From Massilia cavernae (lineage in GTDB: Bacteria > Pseudomonadota > Gammaproteobacteria > Burkholderiales > Burkholderiaceae_D): a DNA stretch of 45,244 bases. A model generated the notes under the pieces. It ran no database searches. It was given only the letters and a program-made list of their open reading frames with translations, and had not been told where the DNA came from. Shown in pieces: positions 1 to 8,471 of the stretch. Both the position numbers and the translations under genes were made by a program. The DNA is taken from NCBI RefSeq assembly GCF_003590855.1, contig NZ_QYUP01000107.1, positions 1 to 45,244 of the forward strand. The letters are read 5' to 3'. Each line of letters opens with the position of its first letter. The stretch's first letter is position 1.

Positions 1-514
1 CTGGACAAACATCAAGCGCCTCCTGAATGCGCGCGCCAGTGTTATACAGGAAGGACAGCAGGGCATGGTCACGCTGCCCCTCGATGCACGTTCGATCAGG
101 CTGGGCCAGAATTGCCGCCACCTCATTCGATTCGAGATAGCATGGGGCGGGTATGGGAGCCTTCTTTGTCGGGATGCGCAGCACATCGGCACACTGCGCG
201 GCAGCAGGCGGCTCTCGCTCCGCCACGAAAGAGAAGAAGCTGCGCAACGCAGCGAGCCGGCAGTTGCGTGTGCCGATCGAGACATGGCGTTCTTGCTCGC
301 TATGTTTCAGAAAGGCAGTCACGTCGTCGGCGGTAAGTTCAGCCAGGATGAGCTGCGCCACGGTCCGTTTGTGACAGGCGGCGGTATGACGCAGAAACAA
401 CCGCCACGTGTCGCGGTAGGATCGAACCGTATTGACGGAGACATTACGTTGCTCGACCAGTCGTTCGTAAAAGAAGGCGCGCAGCAATCCTGGTAATGGA
501 TCGATCGGTCTCAT
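1..514 (-). CDS. Tyrosine recombinase, third gene of RIT trio (N-terminal part; runs off window)
   Basis: This is an open frame of 171 codons from an ATG at 514 to the window edge with no stop. The ATG shares one base with the stop of the preceding recombinase (TGATG), so the two are translationally coupled. The translation has a SAM-like core-binding N-terminal domain (a motif SVNTVRSYRDTWRLFLRH near residues 26-43). It reaches the start of the catalytic domain, with the first catalytic arginine in YNTGARIQEAL near residue 160. The lysine, HxxR, histidine and tyrosine of the active site would lie beyond the window. In RIT elements the third recombinase is normally complete; nothing here suggests otherwise. 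Confidence 0.85.
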   Translation of the reverse strand, partial: MRPIDPLPGLLRAFFYERLVEQRNVSVNTVRSYRDTWRLFLRHTAACHKRTVAQLILAELTADDVTAFLKHSEQERHVSIGTRNCRLAALRSFFSFVAEREPPAAAQCADVLRIPTKKAPIPAPCYLESNEVAAILAQPDRTCIEGQRDHALLSFLYNTGARIQEALDVCP

Positions 515-1884
515 CACCGTTCTCCTTCATCTGCATGCAGGTTGTGCGCTCCGAAAGCACGGAACCGCCCACTCGCCTGCTGCAGCAGTTCTTGCGTGAT
601 CGTCAGGTAAACCAGCGTCGAGTTGATGTCCTTGTGACCCAGATAGGTGGCGAGGTAAGGCAGCCGCGTTTGAGGATTGATTCCTTCGCGGTACCATGTG
701 AGCATTCGGTTGACGACGAAGGCGTGCCGAAGATCGTGGATACGCGGTCCTACGCGTCCCGTTTCAGGCTTCATGCCGGCGAAACGCAGCACGCGAACCA
801 GCAGCTTCTCGGTCATCACATGTGAGTAGCGTCCCGCATGTTGTTCGTGCCAGAACAGTCCGGACGAGCCATGCTGTGGTGCCCCAGCCATCCGCCTCGC
901 GTCAAGGTATTCGCCAAGTGCGGCAAGAGCGCTGTGGGTCAGTGGCAGCGTTCTCGATTTGAAGAACTTGGTGTCGCGAATGGCGATCTCGCCGTCTTTC
1001 AGATTGACGTCACCCAGATCTAGGTGCACGATTTCACTGACCCGGAGTCCAGCGCAATAGGCAAGAACAAGCATCGTGTATAGCGTGAGTGGGCGGAGCG
1101 TCGCGCGCGGGGACGGAAACTGGAGGGCGACATCCAGCAGATGTCGGATTTCTTCCGGGGTGTAGATGTACGGCTGCCGCCGCTGCCGTTCGACCTGACA
1201 TTTCAGACGCCGATCCGGACTGGGCATGACAATGGTCGGATCGACACGACGCCAAGCTTTGGCGAGATTGCGCCCGAGTTCATCGCATTCCCATGCATGT
1301 TCGAGTGTGGGGTTCGCGATTGCCCATTGCCGCAACAAGATCGCCAGTGGCTGCCCTGTCAAATCCAATCGCCCTTGAAGGAACCGATCAAAGCGCAGAA
1401 AGCGCGCCGCTTGCGTGTCATAGCGCTCGCCGAGCGCTTGCATGAGTTCAATGTGATGGCGCATGAGATCACCAAGGAAACTTGCGAAATGCGGCTGTGG
1501 ACGTAGCATTTCGAGCGCCTCTTCGGGCTTGGGCGCCAGCAGCGCCCGAACAACCGGCATTGACGTTCGCTGGCCGTAGCGGACTCTAAGTTGAAACAGA
1601 GGGTTGGCTGGAATCGTCCCCTCGTTCGCGAGGAAATCAAGGAACCGGTCGACGATGCGTGTTCGATGGAGCACAAGATGCATCGGCCATTGCGTTGCAC
1701 GATCATGCAGCCATGCTTCTATTGTCAGTTGCCTTACCGGGGATTCACATTTGTGCTTGATGACGAAGCGCTGAAAGCCGACGAGAATGCATCGGTAAAC
1801 AATGATAGTGCGAGGGCGGCGCACTTGTAGTTGCTGTAAATGACGATTGATGCTGTCATCATCTGTGCCTGGCCAGGTTCTCAT
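514..1884 (-). CDS. Tyrosine recombinase, second gene of RIT trio
   Basis: This is a 456-residue site-specific recombinase of the phage-integrase/XerCD type. The C-terminal half carries the whole catalytic set: Arg in YCAGLRVSEIV, Lys in DTKFFKSRTLPL, the HDLRHAF box, YLGHKDINST and the nucleophile Tyr in TLVYLTI. I place the start at the ATG at 1884, which overlaps the stop of the first recombinase as ATGA; an ATG at 1899 would add five residues. It follows the first recombinase directly and is followed by a third, so the three are probably made from one mRNA. In RIT elements the proteins are thought to act together in moving the element; the role of each is not established. Confidence 0.9.
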   Translation of the reverse strand: MRTWPGTDDDSINRHLQQLQVRRPRTIIVYRCILVGFQRFVIKHKCESPVRQLTIEAWLHDRATQWPMHLVLHRTRIVDRFLDFLANEGTIPANPLFQLRVRYGQRTSMPVVRALLAPKPEEALEMLRPQPHFASFLGDLMRHHIELMQALGERYDTQAARFLRFDRFLQGRLDLTGQPLAILLRQWAIANPTLEHAWECDELGRNLAKAWRRVDPTIVMPSPDRRLKCQVERQRRQPYIYTPEEIRHLLDVALQFPSPRATLRPLTLYTMLVLAYCAGLRVSEIVHLDLGDVNLKDGEIAIRDTKFFKSRTLPLTHSALAALGEYLDARRMAGAPQHGSSGLFWHEQHAGRYSHVMTEKLLVRVLRFAGMKPETGRVGPRIHDLRHAFVVNRMLTWYREGINPQTRLPYLATYLGHKDINSTLVYLTITQELLQQASGRFRAFGAHNLHADEGER

Positions 1885-3131
1885 GAACGATTCTCCCATC
1901 CGGGTATTTCCAAGGCCACGGCACGTAAATCTGCAGTGGCGAGCTTGAGGTATGCTCTTGTTGAGAGCGATGATCGATGTCCCAACAGGTCGCCAATAAT
2001 CTTCGGCGACACTGCGGCACGAAGCAGACTAATGGCGCGTGCGTGTCGGAACGTATGCGGCCCCCGTTTGCCGGCCGGCTGCACACCGGCCTCTTCTAGC
2101 CGGTCGCGGATCACCGAATAAAGACTGGATCCGCTGCTAAAGCCTTGGTAGGGAGCCCAGGCGCGGATGAATATTTCACGGGTATCCGTTTTTGGGCGCG
2201 CTCGCAAATATGCAAGCAGCGCCTCTCCTACGGCAGGCAACAGCGGCAAGACCGTTTGGGCATTGGTCTTGGTATGGCGCACCAAGACCGTGTCGGTACG
2301 CCAATCGATATCGTCCAACCGAAGATGCGTGACTTCTCCTGCGCGCAGTCCGTACGCCGACAGAATCGTCAAGATGGCATAGTCGCGCAGTCCTTTCGAT
2401 GAACGATCCTTGCCGGTCGTATTCAGGACAGTGCTTATTTCGTCTGGACGCAACACCGAGGGAATTCCCTCGTCGGCATAGATTGTCGGAGCAAGTACGC
2501 AAGACGCGAAATTGCGGGTGGTTCTGCCCGTGGCATGCGCAAAGCGCATGAAGCAGCGCAAGCGCTGCGAGACGCCCTTGCGCGTAACGCGTCGTAATGA
2601 AGGGGCTCGGACTCGAAGGTAGTCATCGATGTCGTCGACGGTCATTTCAGACAGACTATCGGTGTGTGTGCGCTCCGCATACCAAGTCAGGAATCGCTTC
2701 CCTTCGGCGAAAAGGTCGCCGGTCGTTTCTGCTGCCAGCCCGCGCACTTCACGGAGCCATCGCGCAAATTCCGTCAGAATTTGCGCGAAAGCGTCACTTG
2801 TACAAGTCGCCAAATCACTGGGCGGCCACGTCCCTCTGACGAATCGTAGAAAATGGTTGATGCCGCTGGTGTGCGAGGAGCGCCAACTATCAAAGGTTAT
2901 TGGCGCATGGCCATGGTTGCGACCGAAGCGCTTCAATTCACATTTCACGTACATCGTTACGTGCAACGGTTGCGCGGATTCGACAAGGATGGCTCGCTTC
3001 TTCAAATAACGAAGGAACTTGCCGGCGACTGCAAGGTAGCGCTCCACGTGAACTGAGCTATATCTTTCTTTCGCCAGGTGTTCCGCGAATTGCGCCAGCA
3101 GTTTCGCGTGACTCGATTGATGATCCGACAT
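1881..3131 (-). CDS. Tyrosine recombinase, first gene of RIT trio
   Basis: This is a 416-residue tyrosine recombinase and the first gene of the three-gene unit. An N-terminal helical region is followed by a SAM-like core-binding domain and a catalytic domain with all expected residues: Arg in SAYGLRAGEV, Lys in RHTKTNAQT, HTFRHARA, LLGHRSS and the Tyr nucleophile in STRAYLKLA. The stop overlaps the start of the next recombinase by four bases. Upstream lie a small inverted repeat (3141-3167) and the element's terminal inverted repeat (3182-3250), so its promoter probably lies within about 120 bp of the element's end. Base composition is visibly less GC-rich than the chromosomal genes further right. 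Confidence 0.9.
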   Translation of the reverse strand: MSDHQSSHAKLLAQFAEHLAKERYSSVHVERYLAVAGKFLRYLKKRAILVESAQPLHVTMYVKCELKRFGRNHGHAPITFDSWRSSHTSGINHFLRFVRGTWPPSDLATCTSDAFAQILTEFARWLREVRGLAAETTGDLFAEGKRFLTWYAERTHTDSLSEMTVDDIDDYLRVRAPSLRRVTRKGVSQRLRCFMRFAHATGRTTRNFASCVLAPTIYADEGIPSVLRPDEISTVLNTTGKDRSSKGLRDYAILTILSAYGLRAGEVTHLRLDDIDWRTDTVLVRHTKTNAQTVLPLLPAVGEALLAYLRARPKTDTREIFIRAWAPYQGFSSGSSLYSVIRDRLEEAGVQPAGKRGPHTFRHARAISLLRAAVSPKIIGDLLGHRSSLSTRAYLKLATADLRAVALEIPGWENRS

Positions 3132-3140
3132 GATGTGTCC

Positions 3141-3167
3141 CCTTGGACAGTTGATCGTCTTCCAAGG
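3141..3167. promoter_or_regulatory. 7-bp inverted repeat upstream of the recombinase trio
   Basis: CCTTGGA (3141-3147) and TCCAAGG (3161-3167) form a perfect inverted repeat with a 13-nt spacer, about 10 bp upstream of the first recombinase ATG on the minus strand. It could be an operator or an mRNA hairpin affecting translation. No function is known to me. Confidence 0.35.
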
Positions 3168-3181
3168 ATTGCACTCTCAAA

Positions 3182-3250
3182 AATAATGTGAAGGAGAATC
3201 GCCGTCAACGCCGGTCAGGCAAGGCAAGATTGGGACTCCTTCACATTATT
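3182..3250. repeat. 15-bp inverted repeat at the right end of the RIT element
   Basis: AATAATGTGAAGGAG at 3182-3196 is repeated as its exact reverse complement at 3236-3250, with 39 bp between. No open frame crosses it. The recombinases begin about 50 bp to its left and a broken istA coding frame begins about 16 bp to its right. It is therefore a candidate recombination site at the element's end, where tyrosine recombinases would bind the two arms. Confidence 0.7.
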
Positions 3251-3265
3251 CGGTCCTGCTGATAA

Positions 3266-4186
3266 CCGCAGCTGATCGTGCCGGACAATCCAAAGGCGAT
3301 GATCACCGACGCCAACCGCTACGAACCGCGCAGCAACGACACGGTGCTCGACTTCGCGCGCCACTACGGCACTTCAATCCTGCCGGCCCGTCCGCGCCAC
3401 CCGCAAGACAAGGCCAAGGCCGAATCGGCGGTGCAGATCGTCGAGCGCTGGATCATGGCGCGCCTGCGTCACCAGCAGTTCGACAGCGTGCACGAGGTCA
3501 ATCAGGCTATGGCGCCGTTGCTCACACGGCTCAACGAAAAGCTGTTCCAGAAACTGCCAGGCAGCCGCGCCAGCACCTTCGCCGAGATCGATGCACCAGC
3601 CTTGCTACCGCTGCCGCTACAGCGTTACGAGATGGCGCACTTCAAGACGGTCAAGGTGCACATCGACTACCACGTCGAGGTCGAGCGCCACCGCTACAGC
3701 GTACCGCACTCGCTGGTCGGGCAGGTGCTCGAGGCACGTATCACGACCGCAGTGGTGGAGCTGATGCATAGGGGACAGCGCGTCGCCAGCCATGCCCGCA
3801 ACAGCCGCCAAGGCGGCTTCACCACGACGACCACGCACATGCCTGCCGCGCATCGCGCTCACATGGAGTGGACGCCGACGCGGCTGATCCACTGGGGGAA
3901 AAGCATCGGCCCGGCGACGGCCGAGGCGGTGACGCGGCTGATGGCCGAGAACAAGCATCCGGAGCATGGCTACCGCGCCTGCCTTGGCCTGCTGTCGCTG
4001 GCTAAGCGCTACGGCAAGGTACGGCTTGAGGCGGCGTGCATGCTGGCCCTGCAGATCGGCGCCTGCCAGTACCGCCACGTACGCGACATCCTTACCAACA
4101 ACCGCGACCAGAGCGCGCCGACCACCGCTGGCGATTGGGTTAGCCCCGACCATGTCCATGTCCGCGGACCTGGCTACTACCAATGA
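3266..4186 (+). pseudogene. istA: IS21-family transposase IstA, C-terminal part (5' truncated)
   Basis: Homology to IstA starts abruptly at 3266 (PQLIVPDNPKAMITDANRY) in mid-protein. About 306 codons remain, where full IstA is about 500. The helix-turn-helix N-terminus and the first catalytic Asp are gone. The part kept includes VPDN, with a probable second Asp, and PQDKAKAESAVQIVERW, with the catalytic Glu, followed by the C-terminal DNA-binding region typical of the family. A GTG at 3278 could in principle start translation, but the product would lack the complete DDE site. The break coincides with the RIT terminal repeat, so insertion of the RIT element is the likely cause. Confidence 0.85.
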
Positions 4187-4965
4187 GGAATGACGAGATG
4201 ATGATGCACACAACCTTGGCGCAACTGCGCTCACTGAAACTGGACGGCCTGGCGGCCGGCCTGGAAGAACAACTGGCACAACCTGGCATGGCCGCGTTGA
4301 GCTTCGAAGAACGCGTGGCGTTGTTGATCGACCGCGAGGTCCACGCACGCAACGACCGCAAGCTGGTGCGGCTGCTGAAGAACGCGCACCTCAAGTACGG
4401 GCAAGCTGCAATTGAAGATATCGATGCAAGATCAGGGCGCGGCATCGACCGCCGCGAGGTGATGAGCCTTGCCCTGGGCGAGTGGGTCAGCGCTGGTCAC
4501 AGTGTCCTGATCACCGGCCCCACCGGCGCCGGCAAGTCGTGGCTGGCCTGCGCGCTGGCGCAGTACGCCTGCCGACGTGGCTACAGCGCGTTCTACCAGC
4601 GTGTACCCCGCTTGCAGGAAGAACTGCGCATCCGGCACGGCAGCGGTGCCTTCGGCAAATGGCTGCTCCAACTGGCCAAGCCTGATGTCCTTGTGCTGGA
4701 CGACTGGGCAATGGGCTCGATCGACAGCATGACGCGTTCCGATCTGCTCGAGATCATTGACGACCGGGCCGGCAGCAAAGCGACGATCATCACCAGTCAG
4801 CTGCCGGTCGAACACTGGCATGCCTGGATCGGCGACGCCACCATCGCCGACGCCATCTTGGACCGCGTCATGCAGCGCAACCATCGCTTCACGCTGACCG
4901 GGGACTCGCTGCGTGCCCAGCGACCTAAAAACACTAAAAAGGAGAAAAATATCGACCTATCGTGA
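4183..4965 (+). CDS. istB: IS21-family helper ATPase IstB
   Basis: This 260-residue AAA+ ATPase is the transposition helper of IS21 elements; it regulates target choice and stimulates IstA. Walker A is GPTGAGKS near residue 105 and a Walker B-like LVLDDWA lies near residue 170. The start at 4183 overlaps the istA stop (ATGA); an ATG at 4198, about 9 bases after a GAGGA ribosome-binding site, would give a product five residues shorter with better spacing. The gene looks intact, but its partner istA is truncated, so the element is probably immobile unless a complete relative acts in trans. Confidence 0.9.
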   Translation: MRNDEMMMHTTLAQLRSLKLDGLAAGLEEQLAQPGMAALSFEERVALLIDREVHARNDRKLVRLLKNAHLKYGQAAIEDIDARSGRGIDRREVMSLALGEWVSAGHSVLITGPTGAGKSWLACALAQYACRRGYSAFYQRVPRLQEELRIRHGSGAFGKWLLQLAKPDVLVLDDWAMGSIDSMTRSDLLEIIDDRAGSKATIITSQLPVEHWHAWIGDATIADAILDRVMQRNHRFTLTGDSLRAQRPKNTKKEKNIDLS

Positions 4966-5052
4966 CCGCAGCCCTTACAATTTGAACGCGTAACATCATC
5001 GAATGCGCAGCGGTCACGATAGACCGGAATCAGCGGTCACGTTGACCGGAAT
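4957..5052. repeat. IS21-type terminal repeats
   Basis: The motif CAGCGGTCACG..GACCGGAAT occurs twice in tandem (5008-5030 and 5031-5052). Its first part is also present inverted at 4957-4969 (CTATCGTGACCGC against GCGGTCACGATAG at 5010-5022). IS21 elements carry several copies of their transposase-binding repeat at each end, which fits. The istB stop lies inside the inverted copy. Confidence 0.7.
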
Positions 5053-5057
5053 ACGCA

Positions 5058-5948
5058 ATATTCCGCTGGCTCGCGAAGTTCGCCGAGGGTGGTCAGAATG
5101 CCCTTCTGGCCAAACCGATCCCAGGTCGTCCGCCGAAGGTCAGTGCCGAAGAAATGCGCTGGATCGCGCAGGCGGTAAAGGACAATACTCCCCAACAGTT
5201 CAAGTTTGAATTTGGCCTGTGGACCTTGTCGCTGTTGCGCGAATTGATCAACCGCGAGTTCGGCAAATCCTTGTCGCTCGAATCCGTTAGGCGCGTCATG
5301 AAGTTGCTCGGCTTCTCGACTCAGAAGCCGCTTTATCAAGCGTGGCAGCAAGATCCCGTGCTGGTCAAACAGTGGGAAAGCGAAACCTATCCGGCCATCA
5401 AAGCGGAAGCGCAGGCTGCTGGCGCCACGATCTATTTCGCCGACGAGGCTGGTATTCGATCCGACTACCACACTGGCACGACTTGGGCACCGATTGGTGA
5501 AACGCCCGTGGTCGCCGTGACCGGGCGTCGCTTTTCCTTCAACATGATTTCTGCCGTGAGCCCACGTGGCGATATTCAATTCATGATTCATGAAGGTCCC
5601 GTGAACGCCCCGGTATTCAAAGAATTCCTCAAGCGCCTGATGATCGGTGCAACCAAGCCGGTCTTTGTCGTTGTCGATGGGCATTCGATTCATAAAGCCA
5701 AGCTGATCAAGGACTATGTCGACAGCCTCAAGGGCAATCTCAAGTTGTTCTACCTGCCGCCGTACTCGCCACACCTGAATCCGGACGAGCAAGTATGGGC
5801 TCACGTGAAGCGCCAAGTCAGCAAGCAATTCGTGCAATCCAAGGACGACATGAAAAAGCTCGCTATCGGCGCGCTACGGCGCCTTCAGAAATTGCCAGCA
5901 CTGGTCAAATCGTTCTTCAGGCAACCCGAGTGCCAGTATGCCGGCTAA
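5058..5948 (+). pseudogene. IS630-family transposase, 5' truncated
   Basis: The coding frame is continuous from about 5058 to the stop at 5948 (about 296 codons) but begins inside the N-terminal helix-turn-helix (FRWLAKFAEGGQNALLAKP). The family is normally about 340 residues. The DDE_3 catalytic domain is complete: Asp in IYFADEAGIRSDYH, Asp in VVVDGHSIHKAK and Glu in PPYSPHLNPDEQVW. An ATG at 5154 could start a 264-residue product lacking most of the DNA-binding domain. The missing 5' end coincides with the right end of the IS21 element, so IS21 insertion into this gene is the likely cause. Confidence 0.85.
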
Positions 5949-5976
5949 TTGCTTTACTTTCTAGAAGGTTAGTAAT

Positions 5977-6321
5977 TTGTACCAGGGCCGCATGCAGATC
6001 GAGCAGACGTTCCGCGACCTCAAAAGCTCCCAATGGGGAATGGGGCTCAGCAGCAGCCAAACACGCAAGCCACATCGACTCACCATCTTGTTGCTCATCG
6101 CATCGCTGCTTGCGTTCGCGCTGTGGCTGATCGGCTTGGCCGTACGCCGCAACGGGTTCGCTGTTCACTATGGCAGTCGCAAGAAAGCGGCTGCCACCCT
6201 ATCCATCCTGTCGCTAGCGCGCCACTGGCTGCAATATCACAGCTCGGCACTCTTAACGCGACGTCAAATCGCCGAAGCGTTGAACGAGCTCGGGTCCATG
6301 CTCGAGACGTACGAAATATGA
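5977..6321 (+). pseudogene. IS4/IS10-type transposase, C-terminal fragment
   Basis: About 114 codons match the C-terminal end of Tn10/IS10-like transposases. They begin with the YREK box (YQGRMQIEQTFRDLK), which holds the catalytic Glu, and continue through the hydrophobic LLLIASLLAFALWLIG helix to the stop at 6321. The preceding ~290 residues with the two catalytic Asp are absent; instead the 3' end of the IS630 gene lies immediately upstream. The remnant cannot be active. Confidence 0.85.
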
Positions 6322-6334
6322 GGGGAAGGCTCAG
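6314..6334 (+). repeat. IS10-type right terminal inverted repeat
   Basis: The 21 bp read AAATATGAGGGGA...TCAG, matching the outward end of IS4/IS10-group elements (CTGA...TCCCCT...ATTT, reverse-complemented). It overlaps the last codons of the transposase fragment. This fixes the boundary between the insertion sequence and the interrupted gene at 6334/6335. Confidence 0.7.
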
Positions 6335-7222
6335 GGGCGGCCCCCTCTTCAGTTCCCCTGCAGAAGATGGCTCCGCCTGCTTGAAAATGACACCGCATTC
6401 TTGCGCGTATTCCTGAACTGCTTGCGTCACTCGGTCAATCACGATTTGATAGAACAAACATATTCCGAGCAGATCGTCGGGAGTGAACCTGATGTGGTCG
6501 CCGAGAGCAAACTTCCTCTCCACGATCTCAATTTTTGCAAGCACCCTTCCTTCCGGGCCATTGGGGTCAAGCTCAATAGGAAACTCTACCGCGTCCAGAT
6601 CTATTGCCTTGTCGCCTTGCTCAATCAGCGTGCGTATGGCAAGCCAGCGCACCGCAAGTTCACCATTAGTAGCGCGCTTCTGCGTCACAATGCCCAAGTC
6701 GTGGGACAGGCAATTCCTTGCCATGCTCAGCGAGACGAGGCAGTCTTGATCCCCAATGTGCGGGTGTATAAATCTCTTCGCCACTTCGAGAACAAGCTTG
6801 TGTTTGTCCGCGACATTGGTCTGCCTATCAATCCGCTTCCACTGATGATGCGCCGGATTCTCGCCAGATACCAATTTCGCCTGCTGTACCATGTCATACG
6901 CCACATCCAAATAGAGGCTGAGAAACTGATCTAGCTCCCGCAGGGCATTTCCGATGATCCAAGCTCTCCAGTTCTCGCGCAGTTCGGGGACATGCTCATC
7001 GGGGAAGGGATCGGGAAGGAACTGCCGTTTGATGCTTCGACCGAGTGTCAGCGAGCTAGGAAATTCCCCCTCCAAGAGGCGCTCTGATAAACCGAGAAAA
7101 GCGGCGGCACGGCGCACGCCAACGCATGCTCGCTCCCGCATCGCATTCAAATCAAACCTAAGCACTCGCTCGACACGTTTCGTTTCGTTTCGCTCATAAT
7201 TCTGTATCCCTACGACAAGCAA
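6335..7222 (-). pseudogene. HEPN-like protein of unknown family, 3' end replaced by an insertion sequence
   Basis: The frame opens at a TTG at 7222 (first in-frame ATG at 7141) and about 296 codons are native before the IS10-type end at 6334. It then runs on for about 80 meaningless codons antisense to the transposase. I do not recognise the family with certainty. Residues 169-174 read RNCLSH within SMARNCLSHDLG, an RNxxxH motif as in HEPN ribonucleases. It lies in a helical, Trp/Leu-rich context (NWRAWIIGNALRELDQFLSLYLD). HEPN proteins are often RNases of toxin or phage-defence systems. The neighbour is an Mrr-like nuclease on the same strand, 159 bp upstream, which suggests a defence locus. 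Loss of the native C-terminus may have inactivated it. Confidence 0.55.
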
Positions 7223-7381
7223 GGAACGAGTAACCCTGAATTATTCGGTCTAGCCTGCTAACTGTCTGCGACAGGCTCTGATAGTAACGTGGGCAGGAGC
7301 GGGTCGAGGCATGAGGGCATCTGACTGGCATATGTCGTTGCTCACTGACAGTTGAGTACCAGCGCAGATTGGGGACCGGAG

Positions 7382-8341
7382 TCACGCCAAAATCTCAAAG
7401 AATGGATTTTTATCAACGATGGCTGCTTGTGACTTCTTTTTAAGCAGCGCAACCAGATCACCTTGCCGTTGAAGCAGCATCACGAACTCCTGCAACGAGC
7501 ACAGGAAGATCGTCTTGAGGTTCAGTGCGTTCTTGCATTCGGTAACCACGGACTCCGTGTAGCCGTTCGTCGCAATGAAGATACCGTGTGCGTTCGCCCG
7601 CATGAACAGGCGGCTGAGATGGGGTGAGAATTCACCCATGCCTACTGGGGCGTTGAGCCACTTCATTTCGACCAGATGAATGGCTCCATCGAGCTCGATC
7701 ACCCCATCAATTTGCTCTAGGACTGTGCCCGAGTCGGGGTCTTTACGGCGAAAGTCTTCGCGGATGTGGATGCCATATGCCTTGAACAGATCGTTCAGCA
7801 CGACTTCAAGCAGCTTTCCCCGCGCCTGGGGCTTGTCGTCCATCGCGAACAAGGAGAAGAGCCGCTTGCTCACACCTTCGATTCTGGCGCGCTTCGCGGC
7901 TGCCGCTGCCTGCTCGTCACGCTGACGTGCAAGCACCTGCTCTCGCTCGGCGTCGCGCTCTTGCTTCATGCGCGTGAAGGAATCTTTTACGTTGACCGTC
8001 TTGCTTAACTCAGAGACAAGTCCCTTGGCCTTGAGTCGGTCGCTGTCCCAGCAGGTGTCGAAGTTATCGAATTCGGTGACGCGCTTGATGATCTCGCGGC
8101 GCGGGCGAAGCCCACTATCGCCCCGCGCATTCACTTTCGTGAGCACGTTACGTACGATCTCGTATTTGTTGATGGCGCTGCGGTCGGTCCGGACGGTGCG
8201 GGAGACTTCTGCGAGATCGTCTTGGGCGACCCCAGCACCCTGAAGGAACAGAACAACGTCTTGCTTGCTCCGGCAGAGGAGCGGGATCGTATCCACCAGC
8301 AGATTGAACACCTCGGGAGGATAGTGAAAGTGCTCTGCCAT
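7382..8341 (-). CDS. Mrr-like restriction endonuclease (PD-(D/E)XK)
   Basis: This 319-residue protein has three parts. The first, residues 1-110, is helical and unassigned (VFNLLVDTIPLLCRSKQDVV...). A charged coiled-coil-like stretch rich in Arg, Glu and Ala follows at about 120-155 (KQERDAEREQVLARQRDEQ). A C-terminal Mrr-type nuclease domain follows from about 165. The nuclease core is visible as GKLLEVVLNDLF, then QIDGVIELDG with the catalytic Asp, and LVEMKW with the E-x-K pair, then FIATNGYTESV. Mrr-family enzymes cut modified or foreign DNA, so a defence role is likely. The N-terminal part may sense or oligomerise. It lies between the HEPN-like gene and tRNA-Ser, all on the minus strand. 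Confidence 0.75.
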   Translation of the reverse strand: MAEHFHYPPEVFNLLVDTIPLLCRSKQDVVLFLQGAGVAQDDLAEVSRTVRTDRSAINKYEIVRNVLTKVNARGDSGLRPRREIIKRVTEFDNFDTCWDSDRLKAKGLVSELSKTVNVKDSFTRMKQERDAEREQVLARQRDEQAAAAAKRARIEGVSKRLFSLFAMDDKPQARGKLLEVVLNDLFKAYGIHIREDFRRKDPDSGTVLEQIDGVIELDGAIHLVEMKWLNAPVGMGEFSPHLSRLFMRANAHGIFIATNGYTESVVTECKNALNLKTIFLCSLQEFVMLLQRQGDLVALLKKKSQAAIVDKNPFFEILA

Positions 8342-8471
8342 GCTGTGGTTAGTCCCTTGTTTTACTTCGCCATACGTGGCGTTGGCTTTGGTGCTTACCT
8401 TCGGCTTACTGCAACATTTGCTGGTGCCACGCTGGCAGACCAGAGATACACCCGTGAGTGCTTGTTTTTAT

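Larger units (their letters stand above)
1..3250 (-). mobile_element. RIT (recombinase in trio) element, right part
   Basis: Three tyrosine recombinase genes lie head to tail on the minus strand with overlaps of 4 nt (first/second) and 1 nt (second/third), which is the defining layout of RIT elements. The upstream end is marked by a perfect 15-bp inverted repeat (3182-3196 and 3236-3250). Immediately beyond it the sequence becomes a 5'-truncated IS21 istA gene, so 3250 is my best estimate of the element's right end. The left end lies outside the window because the third recombinase is cut by the window edge. The end position is inferred from the repeat and the istA break; there is no second copy here to compare with. 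Confidence 0.75.
3251..5057 (+). mobile_element. IS21-family insertion sequence, right part
   Basis: This segment contains a 5'-truncated istA, an intact istB overlapping it by 4 nt, and repeated terminal sequences at 4957-5052, all features of the IS21 family. The left half (left end and istA 5' part) is missing where the RIT element starts. The right end is estimated near 5057 because the reading frame of an interrupted IS630-type transposase resumes at about 5058. The target duplication cannot be checked without the left end. Confidence 0.75.

Noticed and set aside
6095-6334. C-terminal 80 codons of the HEPN-like frame
   Set aside because: They are antisense to the IS10-type transposase fragment and lie beyond the terminal repeat, so they are not native.
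7194-7385. A 63-codon minus-strand frame between the Mrr-like and HEPN-like genes
   Set aside because: It has no ribosome-binding site, no recognisable motif and overlaps the start of the HEPN-like frame; the 159-bp gap shows nothing else.
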